From the NCBI RefSeq assembly GCF_017573505.1, contig NZ_JAGEOJ010000034.1, positions 1 to 64,000 of the forward strand: a stretch of 64,000 nucleotides of DNA, written 5' to 3'. The notes under the pieces are model-generated. The model did no database searches, was not told where the DNA came from, and saw only the letters and a program-made list of their open reading frames with translations. This document shows positions 52,871-61,482 of this stretch, piece by piece. Source of the stretch: Actinomadura barringtoniae. GTDB taxonomy: Bacteria > Actinomycetota > Actinomycetes > Streptosporangiales > Streptosporangiaceae. Each line of letters opens with the position of its first letter. The first letter of the stretch is position 1. The translations under genes and the position numbers were made by a program.

Positions 52871-54241
52871 TCAGGCGACCGAGGCGGCCGGAATGAGCAC
52901 TGGTTCCTCATTTCCGGTGTTCTGCACCTCGCCCGGGTGGCCGAGGTCGGCCAGGACCTCCGAGAGGCGGTCGAGTGCGGTGGCGATCCAGGGGACCGTG
53001 GCCGGATCCGGCGCGGCCAGGGCCTCCAGGCGCTGCTCGTCGTTCTCCCCGTACAGCAGGCTCGGCGCCACCCGCACGCGCAGCGCCTCGGCGGGCTCGC
53101 CGAACGAGCTGCCCGGCAGGACGCCCACTCCGTAACGTTCCAAAAGAAGATCGCACAGGTCGGCGGCCGTGCGGACACCGTGGCGCGCCTGGAGCGTCGC
53201 GCGCAGGGGGTCCAGGTCCGGGTAGACGTAAAAGGCCGCTTCCGGCCGCCGCACGCGGGCCCCGGCCGCGGCGAAGCGGTCGGCGACCGCGCCCATCACC
53301 GCGGCGTGCAGGCGCCGGCTGCGGTCGACGTGCGCGACCAGCTCGGCCGGTTCGGAGTAGGCGAACGCGGCGGCGTGCTGGACGGGCGCGGGCGAGCTGG
53401 ACCAGATCTCGCTGGCGATGCCGAGCAGACTGGCGCGCAGGGCCTCGCCGAACGGGCCTTCGGGCAGGCGCGCCACCCCCAGGCGCCAGCCTCCGGCGGC
53501 GTGGGCCTTGCTCAAAGAGGACGTGACGACCGTGCGCTCGGGCGCGAAGGCCGCCGGGCTGTGCACCTGGCGCGAGGGGTCGTGGACGAGGTCGCGGTAG
53601 ATCTCGTCGGAGATGATCACCAGGTCGTGCTCGCGGGCGACCGTGCACAGCCGCCGGACGGTCTCCTCCGAGGCCAGCGTGCCGGTCGGGTTGTCGGGCA
53701 GCGTCACCACGACGGCGCGGATCGTGCGTCCGGCGGCGCGGGCGCGGACCACCGCGTCGGCGAGCAGCGCCGGGCTCGGCACCCCGCCCTCGCCGGGCGG
53801 GGTCGCCACGAAGACCGGGTCGACGTTCGCGAGGGTCGCCTGCGCCGCATAGGACACCCAGCTCGGCGCCGGCACGACCACGTCGCCGCCGATCGCCGTG
53901 ATGAGCGCGAAGAGCAGGGGCTTGCTGCCGGGCCCGCTGACGATCATGCCCGGGTCGGTGGGCAGCCCGCGCCGGGCCCAGTAACCGGCCACGGCGGCGC
54001 GCAGCGGGGCCGAGCCCGCGACCGGCCCGTACGCGCCGCGGTCGGCGCCGGCGGCCAGCTCGCGCACGAGCGCCGGATGGATCGGGATGCCCGCCTCACC
54101 GAAGCCGAGCGGGAGTACCCAGGCGCCTTCCCTCTTCTTACGCGCGATGGCCTCGTTGACCGCGAGGGTCGGGGAGAGCGGGACGTGACGTAGGGGAGGG
54201 TGGAGCGGGCGGGGCTCGGTGGGCAGGTCATGGACAGGCAT
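52871..54241 (-). CDS. Pyridoxal-phosphate aminotransferase class I/II
   Basis: A 456-residue fold-type I aminotransferase. Seen: LPDNPTGTLASEETV (the NPTG Asn), ISDEIYRDL (PLP-ring Asp and Tyr), the Schiff-base Lys in SSLSKAHAAGGWRLG, and a late Arg for the carboxylate (ALRVRVAPSLL). About 30 residues precede the family core. It transaminates an unknown amino acid. GGAG lies eight bases before ATG 54241. It is divergent from a LysR regulator that probably controls it. Confidence 0.87.
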   Translation of the reverse strand: MPVHDLPTEPRPLHPPLRHVPLSPTLAVNEAIARKKREGAWVLPLGFGEAGIPIHPALVRELAAGADRGAYGPVAGSAPLRAAVAGYWARRGLPTDPGMIVSGPGSKPLLFALITAIGGDVVVPAPSWVSYAAQATLANVDPVFVATPPGEGGVPSPALLADAVVRARAAGRTIRAVVVTLPDNPTGTLASEETVRRLCTVAREHDLVIISDEIYRDLVHDPSRQVHSPAAFAPERTVVTSSLSKAHAAGGWRLGVARLPEGPFGEALRASLLGIASEIWSSSPAPVQHAAAFAYSEPAELVAHVDRSRRLHAAVMGAVADRFAAAGARVRRPEAAFYVYPDLDPLRATLQARHGVRTAADLCDLLLERYGVGVLPGSSFGEPAEALRVRVAPSLLYGENDEQRLEALAAPDPATVPWIATALDRLSEVLADLGHPGEVQNTGNEEPVLIPAASVA

Positions 54242-54324
54242 CAAGCGCTCCAGGGCGTGACGAGATAACGGTGGGTGAAAGAGGAATCCCCGTGAGTGAA
54301 CCGGCCGGGCTCGCTCACCATGTT

Positions 54325-54339
54325 TGCTCGCCACGAGCA
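54325..54339. promoter_or_regulatory. Palindrome between the aminotransferase and LysR genes
   Basis: TGCTCGCCACGAGCA has perfect 6-bp arms around CCA and lies in the 142-bp divergent gap, 45 bases before the LysR start. It is a plausible LysR-type binding half of a longer site. No other symmetric site stands out in the gap. Confidence 0.45.
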
Positions 54340-54383
54340 TCATCACAAGCGAGTCTCGTCGATGCTGACCGTAAGATGGACTG

Positions 54384-55316
54384 ATGCTAGAAGTGCGAAG
54401 GCTCCGGCTGCTTTCCGAATTCGCCCGCCGGGGAAGCATCGCGGCCACCGCTTCGGCCTTGGGGTATACGCCTTCCGCGGTCTCCCAGCAATTGGCCGCG
54501 TTGGAACGCGAGACGCGGGTGGCATTGCTGGACCGTACGGCGCGCAGCGCGGAACTCACCGACGCGGGCCGGCGCCTCGCCGAACGCGCCGAGCAGATTC
54601 TCACGCTCGTCGAGGAGGCCGAGGCCGAACTGTCGGCGGAGGCGGACGCGCCGACCGGCAGGGTGGTGGTCACCGCGTTCCCGACGGCGGCGGTCGCGTT
54701 CGCCCCGGCGCTCGCGCGCAGCCTCGGCGACCACCCCGGGCTCACGTTCGTGCTGCGGCAGACGCGGCCGAGCGACGGCATCCGGCAGGTGCAGAGCGGC
54801 GAGGTCGACATCGCGCTCGTCGACGACTGGACGGGCAAGCTCGCCGACCAGTCACCGGCGGCGCTGAAGTTCTTCCACCTGCGGACCGATCCGCTGGTGC
54901 TGGCCGTTCCGGCGTCGCACCCGATGTCGGATCCGCAGCGGGCGGTCGACCTTCAGGAACTGCGCGAGGAGCCGTGGATGGCCGCGCCGCCCGGCGAGCC
55001 GTCCCGGCAGGCCGTGGAACGCCTGCTGGACACGGTCGGCGGCGCCCGGCCCGTGCCGTGGGAGTTCGAGGGGCTGCACACCATCCTCAGCCTCGTGGCC
55101 CGGGGCATCGGCATTACCGCGATCCCGGCGCTGGCGCTGGCCGCCGGGGACCGCGGGGTCGCCGTACGCGACATCCCCGGCGTCACGCTCGCCCGCGAGG
55201 TCTTCGCCGTCACGCGCGCGGCGAGCGTCCGGCGGCCGTCGGTGGCGGTCACCATGCGCGCCATCTACGCCGCCGCCCAGGAGGTCTCGGCGGCCCGGAC
55301 CGAGCCCGGCGAGTAG
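54384..55316 (+). CDS. LysR family transcriptional regulator
   Basis: A 310-residue LysR regulator starting MLEVRRLRLLSEFARRGS, with HTH SIAATASALGYTPSAVSQQLAALE and a substrate domain including GRVVVTAFPTAAVAF and GIGITAIPALAL. It begins 142 bp from the divergent aminotransferase gene, and a perfect palindrome lies between. LysR proteins usually act on the divergent gene, so control of the aminotransferase is a fair inference. Confidence 0.9.
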   Translation: MLEVRRLRLLSEFARRGSIAATASALGYTPSAVSQQLAALERETRVALLDRTARSAELTDAGRRLAERAEQILTLVEEAEAELSAEADAPTGRVVVTAFPTAAVAFAPALARSLGDHPGLTFVLRQTRPSDGIRQVQSGEVDIALVDDWTGKLADQSPAALKFFHLRTDPLVLAVPASHPMSDPQRAVDLQELREEPWMAAPPGEPSRQAVERLLDTVGGARPVPWEFEGLHTILSLVARGIGITAIPALALAAGDRGVAVRDIPGVTLAREVFAVTRAASVRRPSVAVTMRAIYAAAQEVSAARTEPGE

Positions 55317-55339
55317 GCGATCAGGCCGGGCGAAGCCAC

Positions 55340-55819
55340 CTACGTGTAATCGAACCAGCCCTGCATCTTGGCGCCGAACATCATGTCGCCGGAGATCTTG
55401 ATCTTGCCGGTCATGACGCCGGTGACGCCGTTCAGCTTGCCCGCGCACAGCCGCAGCAGGTTCGGCAGCGACATGCCGAGCGTGACCTTGGCCTTGTCGG
55501 GGGCGCCGCGGCCGCCCTCGGCGGTGCCGCCCGCGATCGTGAGGTGATAGGTGCGCTGGCCGGAGGGGGTGTCGATGTTCCACCGGACGACGCCGCCGTC
55601 CTTGCCCGCCTTGTCGGGCACGAAGCGGGTGCCCATCAGCCCGAAGATCCGGTCGAGGACGTTGTCCACGCCGACCTCCCGGACGAACTGCGTGATCACC
55701 GCGTCGTCGACGCCCGGCGCCTCGAGCAGCTGCCGCAGCTCGCCCGGCGTGCCGACGGCGTTCAGCATCTCCTGGAACTGCCCGGAGTCGTCCATGTCGG
55801 GGGGAAGAGCCTCGCCCAT
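55340..55819 (-). CDS. SCP2 sterol-binding domain protein
   Basis: A 159-residue protein with an SCP2-like lipid-binding C-terminal half (VTLGMSLPNLLRLCAGKLNG, VMTGKIKISGDMM) and an N-terminal helical part (ELRQLLEAPGVDDAVITQF). It should bind lipids or acyl groups. It has a well-formed promoter with a palindromic operator upstream (55864-55892), so it seems to be under its own repressor. The nearest regulator is the LysR gene, which is convergent. Confidence 0.82.
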   Translation of the reverse strand: MGEALPPDMDDSGQFQEMLNAVGTPGELRQLLEAPGVDDAVITQFVREVGVDNVLDRIFGLMGTRFVPDKAGKDGGVVRWNIDTPSGQRTYHLTIAGGTAEGGRGAPDKAKVTLGMSLPNLLRLCAGKLNGVTGVMTGKIKISGDMMFGAKMQGWFDYT

Positions 55820-56162
55820 CCGCGCCTCCTCATTGAGAACGTCTGCGAGAACCGTGTGCGAGAACTATTAACGACCGGTCTAATACGGTCAAGGGTGCTG
55901 GAAGGTGGGTTTTCGGTGTCCGGCGGGGGTCGTCGGTGTCCGGCAGGGGTGACGATAGTGCCGTGCGACCCGGAACGTGGCGAAGTCGCCCGACTACTTC
56001 CGGTCATCGGTGGGAGAATGTCCGAAGAGTGCAAATCTGGCCGCATTCGGCCGGGACCCGCACTTCAGCGGGCCCGGAGCCGAACCAACCCCCGAGCCGG
56101 TCCGGAGGCGGACCGGGGCGCACGGCGCCGCCGGAACGGCGCCCGGGGCGGAGGCGGGCCGG
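55820..56162. other. 343-bp intergenic region: promoter, operator and direct repeats
   Basis: Near the SCP2 gene lies its promoter (separate entry). Further right, an 18-base unit beginning TCGGTGTCCGGC is repeated with a 20-base period (55913-55930 and 55933-55950), with one base change. The rest (55951-56162) is high-GC; the frame of the following membrane-protein gene is open through part of it, but I see no sign of conserved protein there. Confidence 0.5.
55864..55892 (-). promoter_or_regulatory. Sigma-70-type promoter with a GACCGGTC operator
   Basis: Read on the minus strand: -35 TTGACC (55887-55892), a 16-17 base spacer, and -10 TAATAG or AATAGT (55864-55870). The spacer contains the palindrome GACCGGTC (55873-55880). 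It lies about 45-70 bases before the SCP2 start. A repressor bound at the spacer would block RNA polymerase; the protein is unknown. Confidence 0.6.
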
Positions 56163-56993
56163 ATGACCAGCGCGGTCGGTGCGAGGCGAAACCGTACGGG
56201 GGAGCCTGGATCTTCACGTACCGTGGGGCTGGTCTCGACCACACCACCGGCCCCAGCGGCCGATCCGGGAGTGCAGCGCCTGATGGAACGACCGTCCACT
56301 CTCCTCGCGGACCCGGCCGGGCCGGCGGGCGACGAGCAGCACGGGCATCACGCTCGCCATGCCCACCATGCGTTCGAGCTTCCCCGGCTGGCGTCGATGC
56401 TCAGGCACGCGCTGCCGAAGTTCGTGGAGGGCGTGATCGCCCCGGTCGTGGTCTTCTACGCCGCGTTCGCGCTGCTCGGCCTGAACGGCGCGCTCGTCGC
56501 GGCCGTCACCTGGGTGTACGGCGGGATCGCCTGGCGTTACTGGCGCGGGCACGGGGTCTCGGGGATGCTGCTGCTGGCCGCCGTGGGCGTCACCGTCCGG
56601 GCGGGCCTGGCCGCGGCCACCCACAGCGCGGTCGTCTACTTCCTGCAGCCCACGCTCGGCACGCTCCTGGTGAGCATGGCGTTCCTCGCCTCGGTCCCGC
56701 TGCGGCGGCCGCTCGCCCAGAAGCTCGCCACCGACATGGTGCCGATGCCCGAGGCGTTCCTGCGGCACGAGCGGGTCCGGCAGTTCTTCCTGCGCATCTC
56801 GCTGCTGTGGTCGCTGGTGTTCATGGTGAACGCCTCCATCAGCACCTACATGCTCTTCAACGAGTCGCTCGGCATGTACCTGTGGGTGCGCACCGGCCTG
56901 GTGGCCGCGCTCGGCGCCGCCGCGGTCGTGGTGTCGGTGCTCGGCTTCAAGCGCTGCCTGCGCCACGTGAACGGCGAGCCCGCACTCGCCTGA
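56163..56993 (+). CDS. VC0807-like multipass membrane protein
   Basis: A protein of about 276 residues with five or six membrane segments (VEGVIAPVVVFYAAFALLGL, SGMLLLAAVGVTVRAGLAA, FLRISLLWSLVFMVNASI). It resembles the VC0807/DUF3159 group of uncharacterised actinobacterial membrane proteins. The N-terminal part is hydrophilic, with a His-rich stretch (HGHHARHAHHAFE). The start is uncertain: ATG 56163 has GGAGG upstream, ATG 56283 gives a shorter protein, and the frame is open upstream. No function can be given. Confidence 0.65.
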   Translation: MTSAVGARRNRTGEPGSSRTVGLVSTTPPAPAADPGVQRLMERPSTLLADPAGPAGDEQHGHHARHAHHAFELPRLASMLRHALPKFVEGVIAPVVVFYAAFALLGLNGALVAAVTWVYGGIAWRYWRGHGVSGMLLLAAVGVTVRAGLAAATHSAVVYFLQPTLGTLLVSMAFLASVPLRRPLAQKLATDMVPMPEAFLRHERVRQFFLRISLLWSLVFMVNASISTYMLFNESLGMYLWVRTGLVAALGAAAVVVSVLGFKRCLRHVNGEPALA

Positions 56994-57126
56994 GGGTCGA
57001 GGGTCGAGAGGCGAGGGCGCTTGAACGGGCGCTCGCGTCTGCTGAAGCAGGCACTCGAGACCGCCTGACCTTGCGGTCTCTGGGTTTTGCCTGGTTCGTC
57101 CTCCCGCCGAATCTCCGATAGATTTC

Positions 57127-57141
57127 ACCCCATCACGGGGT
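57127..57141. promoter_or_regulatory. ACCCC/GGGGT inverted repeat before the first L,D-transpeptidase
   Basis: ACCCC-ATCAC-GGGGT is a 5-bp inverted repeat 24 bases before the GTG at 57165. It could be a leader hairpin in the mRNA or a regulator site. Its position near the expected transcription start makes a role plausible, but the stem is short. Confidence 0.3.
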
Positions 57142-57164
57142 AAAACGGGGGATTTGGAGTGTTT

Positions 57165-58343
57165 GTGAGGCTTACGGGGCGTGTGGGTTTCGTGCTGGCC
57201 GGCGGCGCGGGGGCGGCGATGGTCCTGGCCGGATGCAGCGGCGGTGACAGCGGGTCCGGTGAGCTCGCCGGCGGCTCGGGCCGTACCGCGAACCCGGTGA
57301 CGATCACACCGGGGAACGGCACCGGCGCGGTCAAGCCGGACAGCCCGATCGAGGTCAAGGCCGCCGACGGCACCCTGAAGACGGTCACCGTCCAGGGCAA
57401 GGGCGCCACCATCACCGGCAAGCTCTCAGCCGACCGCAAGACCTGGCGCAGCGACCGCACGCTCACGCCCGGCACCGCCTACACCGTCACCGCGCAGGGC
57501 GAGCGCGACGGCAAGCCGAACACCGCGACCAGCAGCTTCACCACGCTGAAGCCGTCCAAGACGCTCTCGGTGGTCGACGTCACGCCGAACCTGAAGGGTG
57601 AGAAGGTGGGCGTCGGCATGCCGATCATGCTCCGCTTCAACCGGGCGGTCACCGACAAGGCGGCCGTCGAGCGGGCGCTGCAGGTCACGCCGGAGAAGCC
57701 GGTCGAGGGCGCCTGGCGCTGGATCGGCTCCGACCAGGTGATCTACCGCACCAAGACGTACTGGGCGCCCCATCAGAAGGTGCGCTTCCAGGGCCGGCTG
57801 GCCGGCGTGAACGCGGGCAAGGGCGTCTACGGCGCCAAGGACGTCGAGGAGACCCTCAGCATCGGCGCCGCCCAGATCACCACCGGCAACATCAGCAAGC
57901 ACAAGATGACGGTCACGCGCGACGGGAAGAAACTGCGGTCCATCCCGTTCAGCGCGGGCAACGGCTCGACCCGCGAGTTCACCACCACCAGCGGCGTCCA
58001 CCTGCTCATGGAGAAGGCCAACCCGGTCACGATGGTCTCGCCCGGCCGCAAGGAGGGCGATCCCGGCTACTACAAGACCGTGGTGAACTACGCGGTCCGC
58101 TTCTCCAACAGCGGCGAGTACACCCACTCGGCACCCTGGTCGGTCGGCTCGCAGGGCTCGGCGAACGTCAGCCACGGCTGCCTGAACCTCAGCCCGTCCA
58201 ACGCCAAGTGGTATTACGACGTCATGCAGCGCGGCGACGTGATCAAGCTGACCGGCAGTGACCGCGACGTGGAGTACGACAACGGCTGGAGCTACTGGCA
58301 GCTCCCGTTCGAGCAGTGGAAGAAGGGCAGCGCGCTCAGCTAG
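57165..58343 (+). CDS. Lipoprotein L,D-transpeptidase (first copy)
   Basis: A 392-residue exported lipoprotein. The signal peptide ends in the lipobox LAGC. After Ig-like beta domains comes the YkuD catalytic domain with THSAPWSV and the active-site NVSHGCLNLS. It makes 3-3 cross-links in peptidoglycan, as LdtMt2 does, and resists most penicillins. GTG 57165 has GGAG five bases before; GTG 57159 is less likely. A paralog (411 residues) follows immediately at 58573. Confidence 0.88.
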   Translation: MRLTGRVGFVLAGGAGAAMVLAGCSGGDSGSGELAGGSGRTANPVTITPGNGTGAVKPDSPIEVKAADGTLKTVTVQGKGATITGKLSADRKTWRSDRTLTPGTAYTVTAQGERDGKPNTATSSFTTLKPSKTLSVVDVTPNLKGEKVGVGMPIMLRFNRAVTDKAAVERALQVTPEKPVEGAWRWIGSDQVIYRTKTYWAPHQKVRFQGRLAGVNAGKGVYGAKDVEETLSIGAAQITTGNISKHKMTVTRDGKKLRSIPFSAGNGSTREFTTTSGVHLLMEKANPVTMVSPGRKEGDPGYYKTVVNYAVRFSNSGEYTHSAPWSVGSQGSANVSHGCLNLSPSNAKWYYDVMQRGDVIKLTGSDRDVEYDNGWSYWQLPFEQWKKGSALS

Positions 58344-58572
58344 ATCGCCGGCCCGGCGTCCGGCCGGTCCGCTCGCCGGGCTCGGCGAGATCGCCTGCCG
58401 GGTCCAGTCGGTTCGCTTGCCGGACGCTCAGCGGGCGTTCAGCATTGGTCCAGTTCGGGGTGCTCTTGCAACACTTTGATCTCGGACAACCGCCAAAAGC
58501 CATGGTTGTGGCATCATCGACGATTTTTGTCGCTAATGTCTCCCTGGTGACGAGGGGTATGGAGGGGTGACG

Positions 58573-59808
58573 GTGCAGCGGAGGCTTGGCACAGGAGTAC
58601 GGGCGGGTGCGGGCCTGACTGGGGCCGTGCTGCTCCTCGCGGCGTGCTCCGGGGGCGGCGAGAAGGACAAGAGCGAGACCGTCGCCGGCCAGGGCGCGGC
58701 CAACGCACCGCAGGTGACGATCACCCCCGGTGACGGCTCGGGCAAGGCCAAGCCGGAGGCCGGGGTCGAGATCAAGGCGGCGGGCGGCACGCTGGAGCAG
58801 GTGACCGTCACCCGCAAGGGCAAGCCGGTCGAGGGCCAGATGTCGGCCGACAAGACCAGCTGGAAGTCGCGGACGCTGCGTCCAGGCTCCAAGTACGAGG
58901 TCTCCGCGGTCGCCAAGAGCCCGCAGGGCAAGACGACGACCGCCGGCAGCAAGTTCTCCACGCTCAAGGCGGAGAACGAGCTGGAGATCATCGACGTCAC
59001 GCCGGACAAGAACGAGAAGGTCGGCGTCGGCATGCCGATCCAGGTGACGTTCAACCACGACGTCGGCGACCGCAAGGCCGTCGAGCGCGCGCTGGAGGTC
59101 AAGTCCACCAAGGCCGCCACCGGCGCCTGGTACTGGATGAGCGACACCCAGGTGGTCTTCCGCACCAAGAACGGCCACTACTGGAAGGCCAACCAGAAGG
59201 TCACCTTCACCGCGAAGCTCTCCGGCGTGAAGTCGTCCAAGAAGACCTACGGCGTCGACGACTTCACCCGCAGCTTCCGCATCGGCGACGAGCACATGAT
59301 CACCGCCAGCACCAAGACCCACCGGCTGACCGTCAAGAAGAACGGCAAGAAGGTGAACGGCTGGGGGATCAGCGCCGGCCGCGGCGGGCGCGTGGTGAAC
59401 GGCGTCGACACCTACCTCACCACCAGCGGCGTCCACCTGACCATGGGCAAGGAGAATCCGGCGATCATGACGTCGGAGTGGATGGGCGTGAAGCCGGACG
59501 ACAAGGCCAACGGCGGCTACAAGGAGGTCATCCCGTTCGCGGTGCGGATCTCCAACAGCGGCGAGTACATCCACTCGATGGCCTCGACCGTGTGGGCACA
59601 GGGCCACCAGAACGTCAGCCACGGCTGCCTGAACTCCCCGCCCTCCAAGGCCGAGTGGTTCTACAACTGGTCCTACCGCGGCGACCCAGTGGTCATCTCC
59701 GGGAGCAAGCGCGGCCTCGACTACACCAACGGCTGGTCCTTCTACCAGCTGTCGTGGAAGAAGTGGGTCAAGGGCAGCGCCCTGGACCGCGAGGTCACCA
59801 CCGGCTGA
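58573..59808 (+). CDS. Lipoprotein L,D-transpeptidase (second copy)
   Basis: A 411-residue paralog of the protein at 57165, with lipobox LAAC, the same domain order, and the catalytic NVSHGCLNSPPSKAEW with YIHSMASTVW before. Shared long segments such as KVGVGMPI and TTSGVHL show a tandem duplication that has since diverged, especially in the N-terminal domain. GGAGGGG lies five bases before GTG 58573. It has a 229-bp gap before it and may have its own promoter. Confidence 0.88.
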   Translation: MQRRLGTGVRAGAGLTGAVLLLAACSGGGEKDKSETVAGQGAANAPQVTITPGDGSGKAKPEAGVEIKAAGGTLEQVTVTRKGKPVEGQMSADKTSWKSRTLRPGSKYEVSAVAKSPQGKTTTAGSKFSTLKAENELEIIDVTPDKNEKVGVGMPIQVTFNHDVGDRKAVERALEVKSTKAATGAWYWMSDTQVVFRTKNGHYWKANQKVTFTAKLSGVKSSKKTYGVDDFTRSFRIGDEHMITASTKTHRLTVKKNGKKVNGWGISAGRGGRVVNGVDTYLTTSGVHLTMGKENPAIMTSEWMGVKPDDKANGGYKEVIPFAVRISNSGEYIHSMASTVWAQGHQNVSHGCLNSPPSKAEWFYNWSYRGDPVVISGSKRGLDYTNGWSFYQLSWKKWVKGSALDREVTTG

Positions 59809-59888
59809 GCTTGCCGAAGCGTCGGGAACCCCGTCTCGCTCCGCGAGGCGGGGCCCGACCGGTATCCGCCCCTTGACCAGGAGCTCCC

Positions 59889-60338
59889 GTGCCCAAGAAG
59901 ATCGCGATCGTGCTGGCCTTGTGCGGCTGCTCCCTGGGTGCCGCCGCCTGTAACGACGACGGCAAGAGTGACGCGAAGGGAACCCCGCCTCCCTCGGCCT
60001 CGACGACCACCTCCGGAACCACGCCGTCCGCGCCGACCGCGACCGCGCCGAGCACGGTCCCGAGCGCTCCCTCGCCCACCAAGAGCCCCAAGGACCCGAA
60101 GGTCACCCAGAGCAAACAAATCGTTCTGATCGACCCCGATGGCAAGCGGTACACCTACACGCTCATGGCCCAGATGGCCGCCGGGATGCGCGCCACCATG
60201 GGCAAGAACCCGCCCTCGAACTTCTGCGCCCAGTCCTACCGGGAGGGACTGAAGGGCGGCGGGAAGTACCCGGCCGGCCGCGACGCGTTCATGAGGGCCT
60301 GCCAGGAGGGCTGGACCAAGGGCGGCCCGTACGCCTAG
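59889..60338 (+). CDS. Small lipoprotein of unknown function
   Basis: A 149-residue lipoprotein: signal peptide IAIVLALCGCSLG with the lipobox ending in the Cys of GAAAC, a 45-residue Ser/Thr/Pro spacer, then a small domain (QIVLIDPDGKRYTYTLMAQM ... FCAQSYREGLKGGGKYP ... FMRACQEGW) with two Cys that may form a disulfide. No known family. AGGAG lies six bases before GTG 59889. Its last codons are the first unit of the 14-bp tandem repeat. Confidence 0.7.
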   Translation: MPKKIAIVLALCGCSLGAAACNDDGKSDAKGTPPPSASTTTSGTTPSAPTATAPSTVPSAPSPTKSPKDPKVTQSKQIVLIDPDGKRYTYTLMAQMAAGMRATMGKNPPSNFCAQSYREGLKGGGKYPAGRDAFMRACQEGWTKGGPYA

Positions 60339-60405
60339 GCCCGTACGCCTAGGCCCGTACGCCTAGGCCCGTACGCCTAGGCCCGTACGCCTAGGCCCGT
60401 ACGCT
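60324..60405. repeat. 14-bp tandem repeat forming a two-strand stop-codon array
   Basis: GGCCCGTACGCCTA is repeated five times without change (starting 60324, 60338, 60352, 60366, 60380), then a partial copy to 60404. Each junction gives CCTAGG. The lipoprotein gene ends at the first TAG (60336-60338); the sigma-factor gene, on the other strand, ends at the fifth (60391-60393). With a period of 14, the TAG codons fall in all three frames on both strands. Confidence 0.95.
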
Positions 60406-60957
60406 CCGATGCTGCGCCAGTAGCGGCGCGAGCCGGGCACGCCCCCGCACGCACCTGCTCTTGACCGTCGCGGGCTTGATGCCCAGGACGCGAGAGGCGT
60501 CCTTCACGGTGAAGCCCAGCATGTCGATGAGCACGAGGGCCGCGCGCTGGTCGAAGGACAGCCGTGCCAGCGCGCTCTGCACGTCCAGTGCGAGCCCGCC
60601 CGCGTCCGCCGGATCAGGCAACTGACCCTCCGCCGCCTCCTCCGACAGCGGCACGGCCGCGCGCACGGCGTTCCGGCGCGCCCTGTCCCAGCACGCGTTG
60701 ATGACGATCCGGTGCAACCACGTACTCACCGCCGCGTCGCCACGGAACCGTCCGGCCGCACGGAACGCCGACAGGCAGGCCTCCTGAACGGCATCGGCGG
60801 CGTCCTCGGGATCGTCCAGAGTCCGCAGCGCCAGCCGCCACATCCGGTCGCGATGCCGCCGCAGCAACTCATCGAACGCGAGCGGGTTCCCCTGGGCGTG
60901 CAGGCCGAGCAGTTCCCGGTCCGCCACCCGCATCGCGCGGGTCTGATCGCTGCGCAT
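60391..60957 (-). CDS. ECF sigma factor (SigM-like)
   Basis: A 188-residue ECF sigma factor. Region 2 has FDELLRRHRDRMWRLALRTL and DAVQEACLSAFR; region 4 has LALDVQSALARLSFDQRAALVLIDMLGFTV (its HTH part VKDASRVLGIKPATVKSR). The pattern matches SigM-type factors of actinobacteria. No anti-sigma gene is adjacent; the gene after it on the minus strand belongs to the lipoprotein's convergent side. GGAGGG lies about seven bases before ATG 60957. Its stop is inside the 14-bp repeat. Confidence 0.87.
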   Translation of the reverse strand: MRSDQTRAMRVADRELLGLHAQGNPLAFDELLRRHRDRMWRLALRTLDDPEDAADAVQEACLSAFRAAGRFRGDAAVSTWLHRIVINACWDRARRNAVRAAVPLSEEAAEGQLPDPADAGGLALDVQSALARLSFDQRAALVLIDMLGFTVKDASRVLGIKPATVKSRCVRGRARLAPLLAQHRSVRA

Positions 60958-61079
60958 CCCGTCGCCCTCCGTCCGTGCCGGGCCCCCTAACGTGAGCGTG
61001 AGGGCAGGCGCGGGGGAGGGGCAAGCAAACTTTAGGCGCCGTTAACATACGGGCCGATTCGATCTGTCGCCGCTGTGAG

Positions 61080-61421
61080 TCAGGCGATCCAGCCGTTGGC
61101 GCGGGCCTTGTCGAGGACGGTCTCGGAGTCCCTGGTGTCGAGCATCTCCAGCCCCCGTACGGCCCAGAACTGGAGCGACTCGTCCAGGCTCTCCAGCTGG
61201 CCGCTGAGGATGGACAGCGCCTTCTCGTCCCGGGCCTCGGCGATGAGCTCCAGCAGCAAGCAGCGCAGGCCGTGGTCGTCCCGCTCGCCCTCGAACTCGG
61301 CGATCAGCTCGTCGATGTAGGAGTCGGCGTGCTCGCGCAGGAAGTCGAACCCGTTCTCCCGGCTCTGCGGGTCACTTTGGCGCAGCTGCTGCATCGCCCG
61401 GTCGAAACGGCGTTGAGACAT
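61080..61421 (-). CDS. Small HEAT-repeat-like protein
   Basis: A 113-residue, acidic, all-helical protein. Repeating helical pairs (SRENGFDFLREHADSYIDEL, GLRCLLLELIAEARDEKAL, SLQFWAVRGLEMLDTRDSE) have the spacing of HEAT repeats, with the Asp/Arg positions that such proteins use. It probably mediates protein contacts. It is unusually short for a stand-alone HEAT protein. Nearest neighbours are the ECF factor (same strand) and the metalloprotease gene (upstream, same strand). Confidence 0.65.
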   Translation of the reverse strand: MSQRRFDRAMQQLRQSDPQSRENGFDFLREHADSYIDELIAEFEGERDDHGLRCLLLELIAEARDEKALSILSGQLESLDESLQFWAVRGLEMLDTRDSETVLDKARANGWIA

Positions 61422-61482
61422 GGGCCGACCCTATGTCCTGGCACTGACGTCCTCGGCCCGGCCCATGTCAGTCCTGGCGCCG

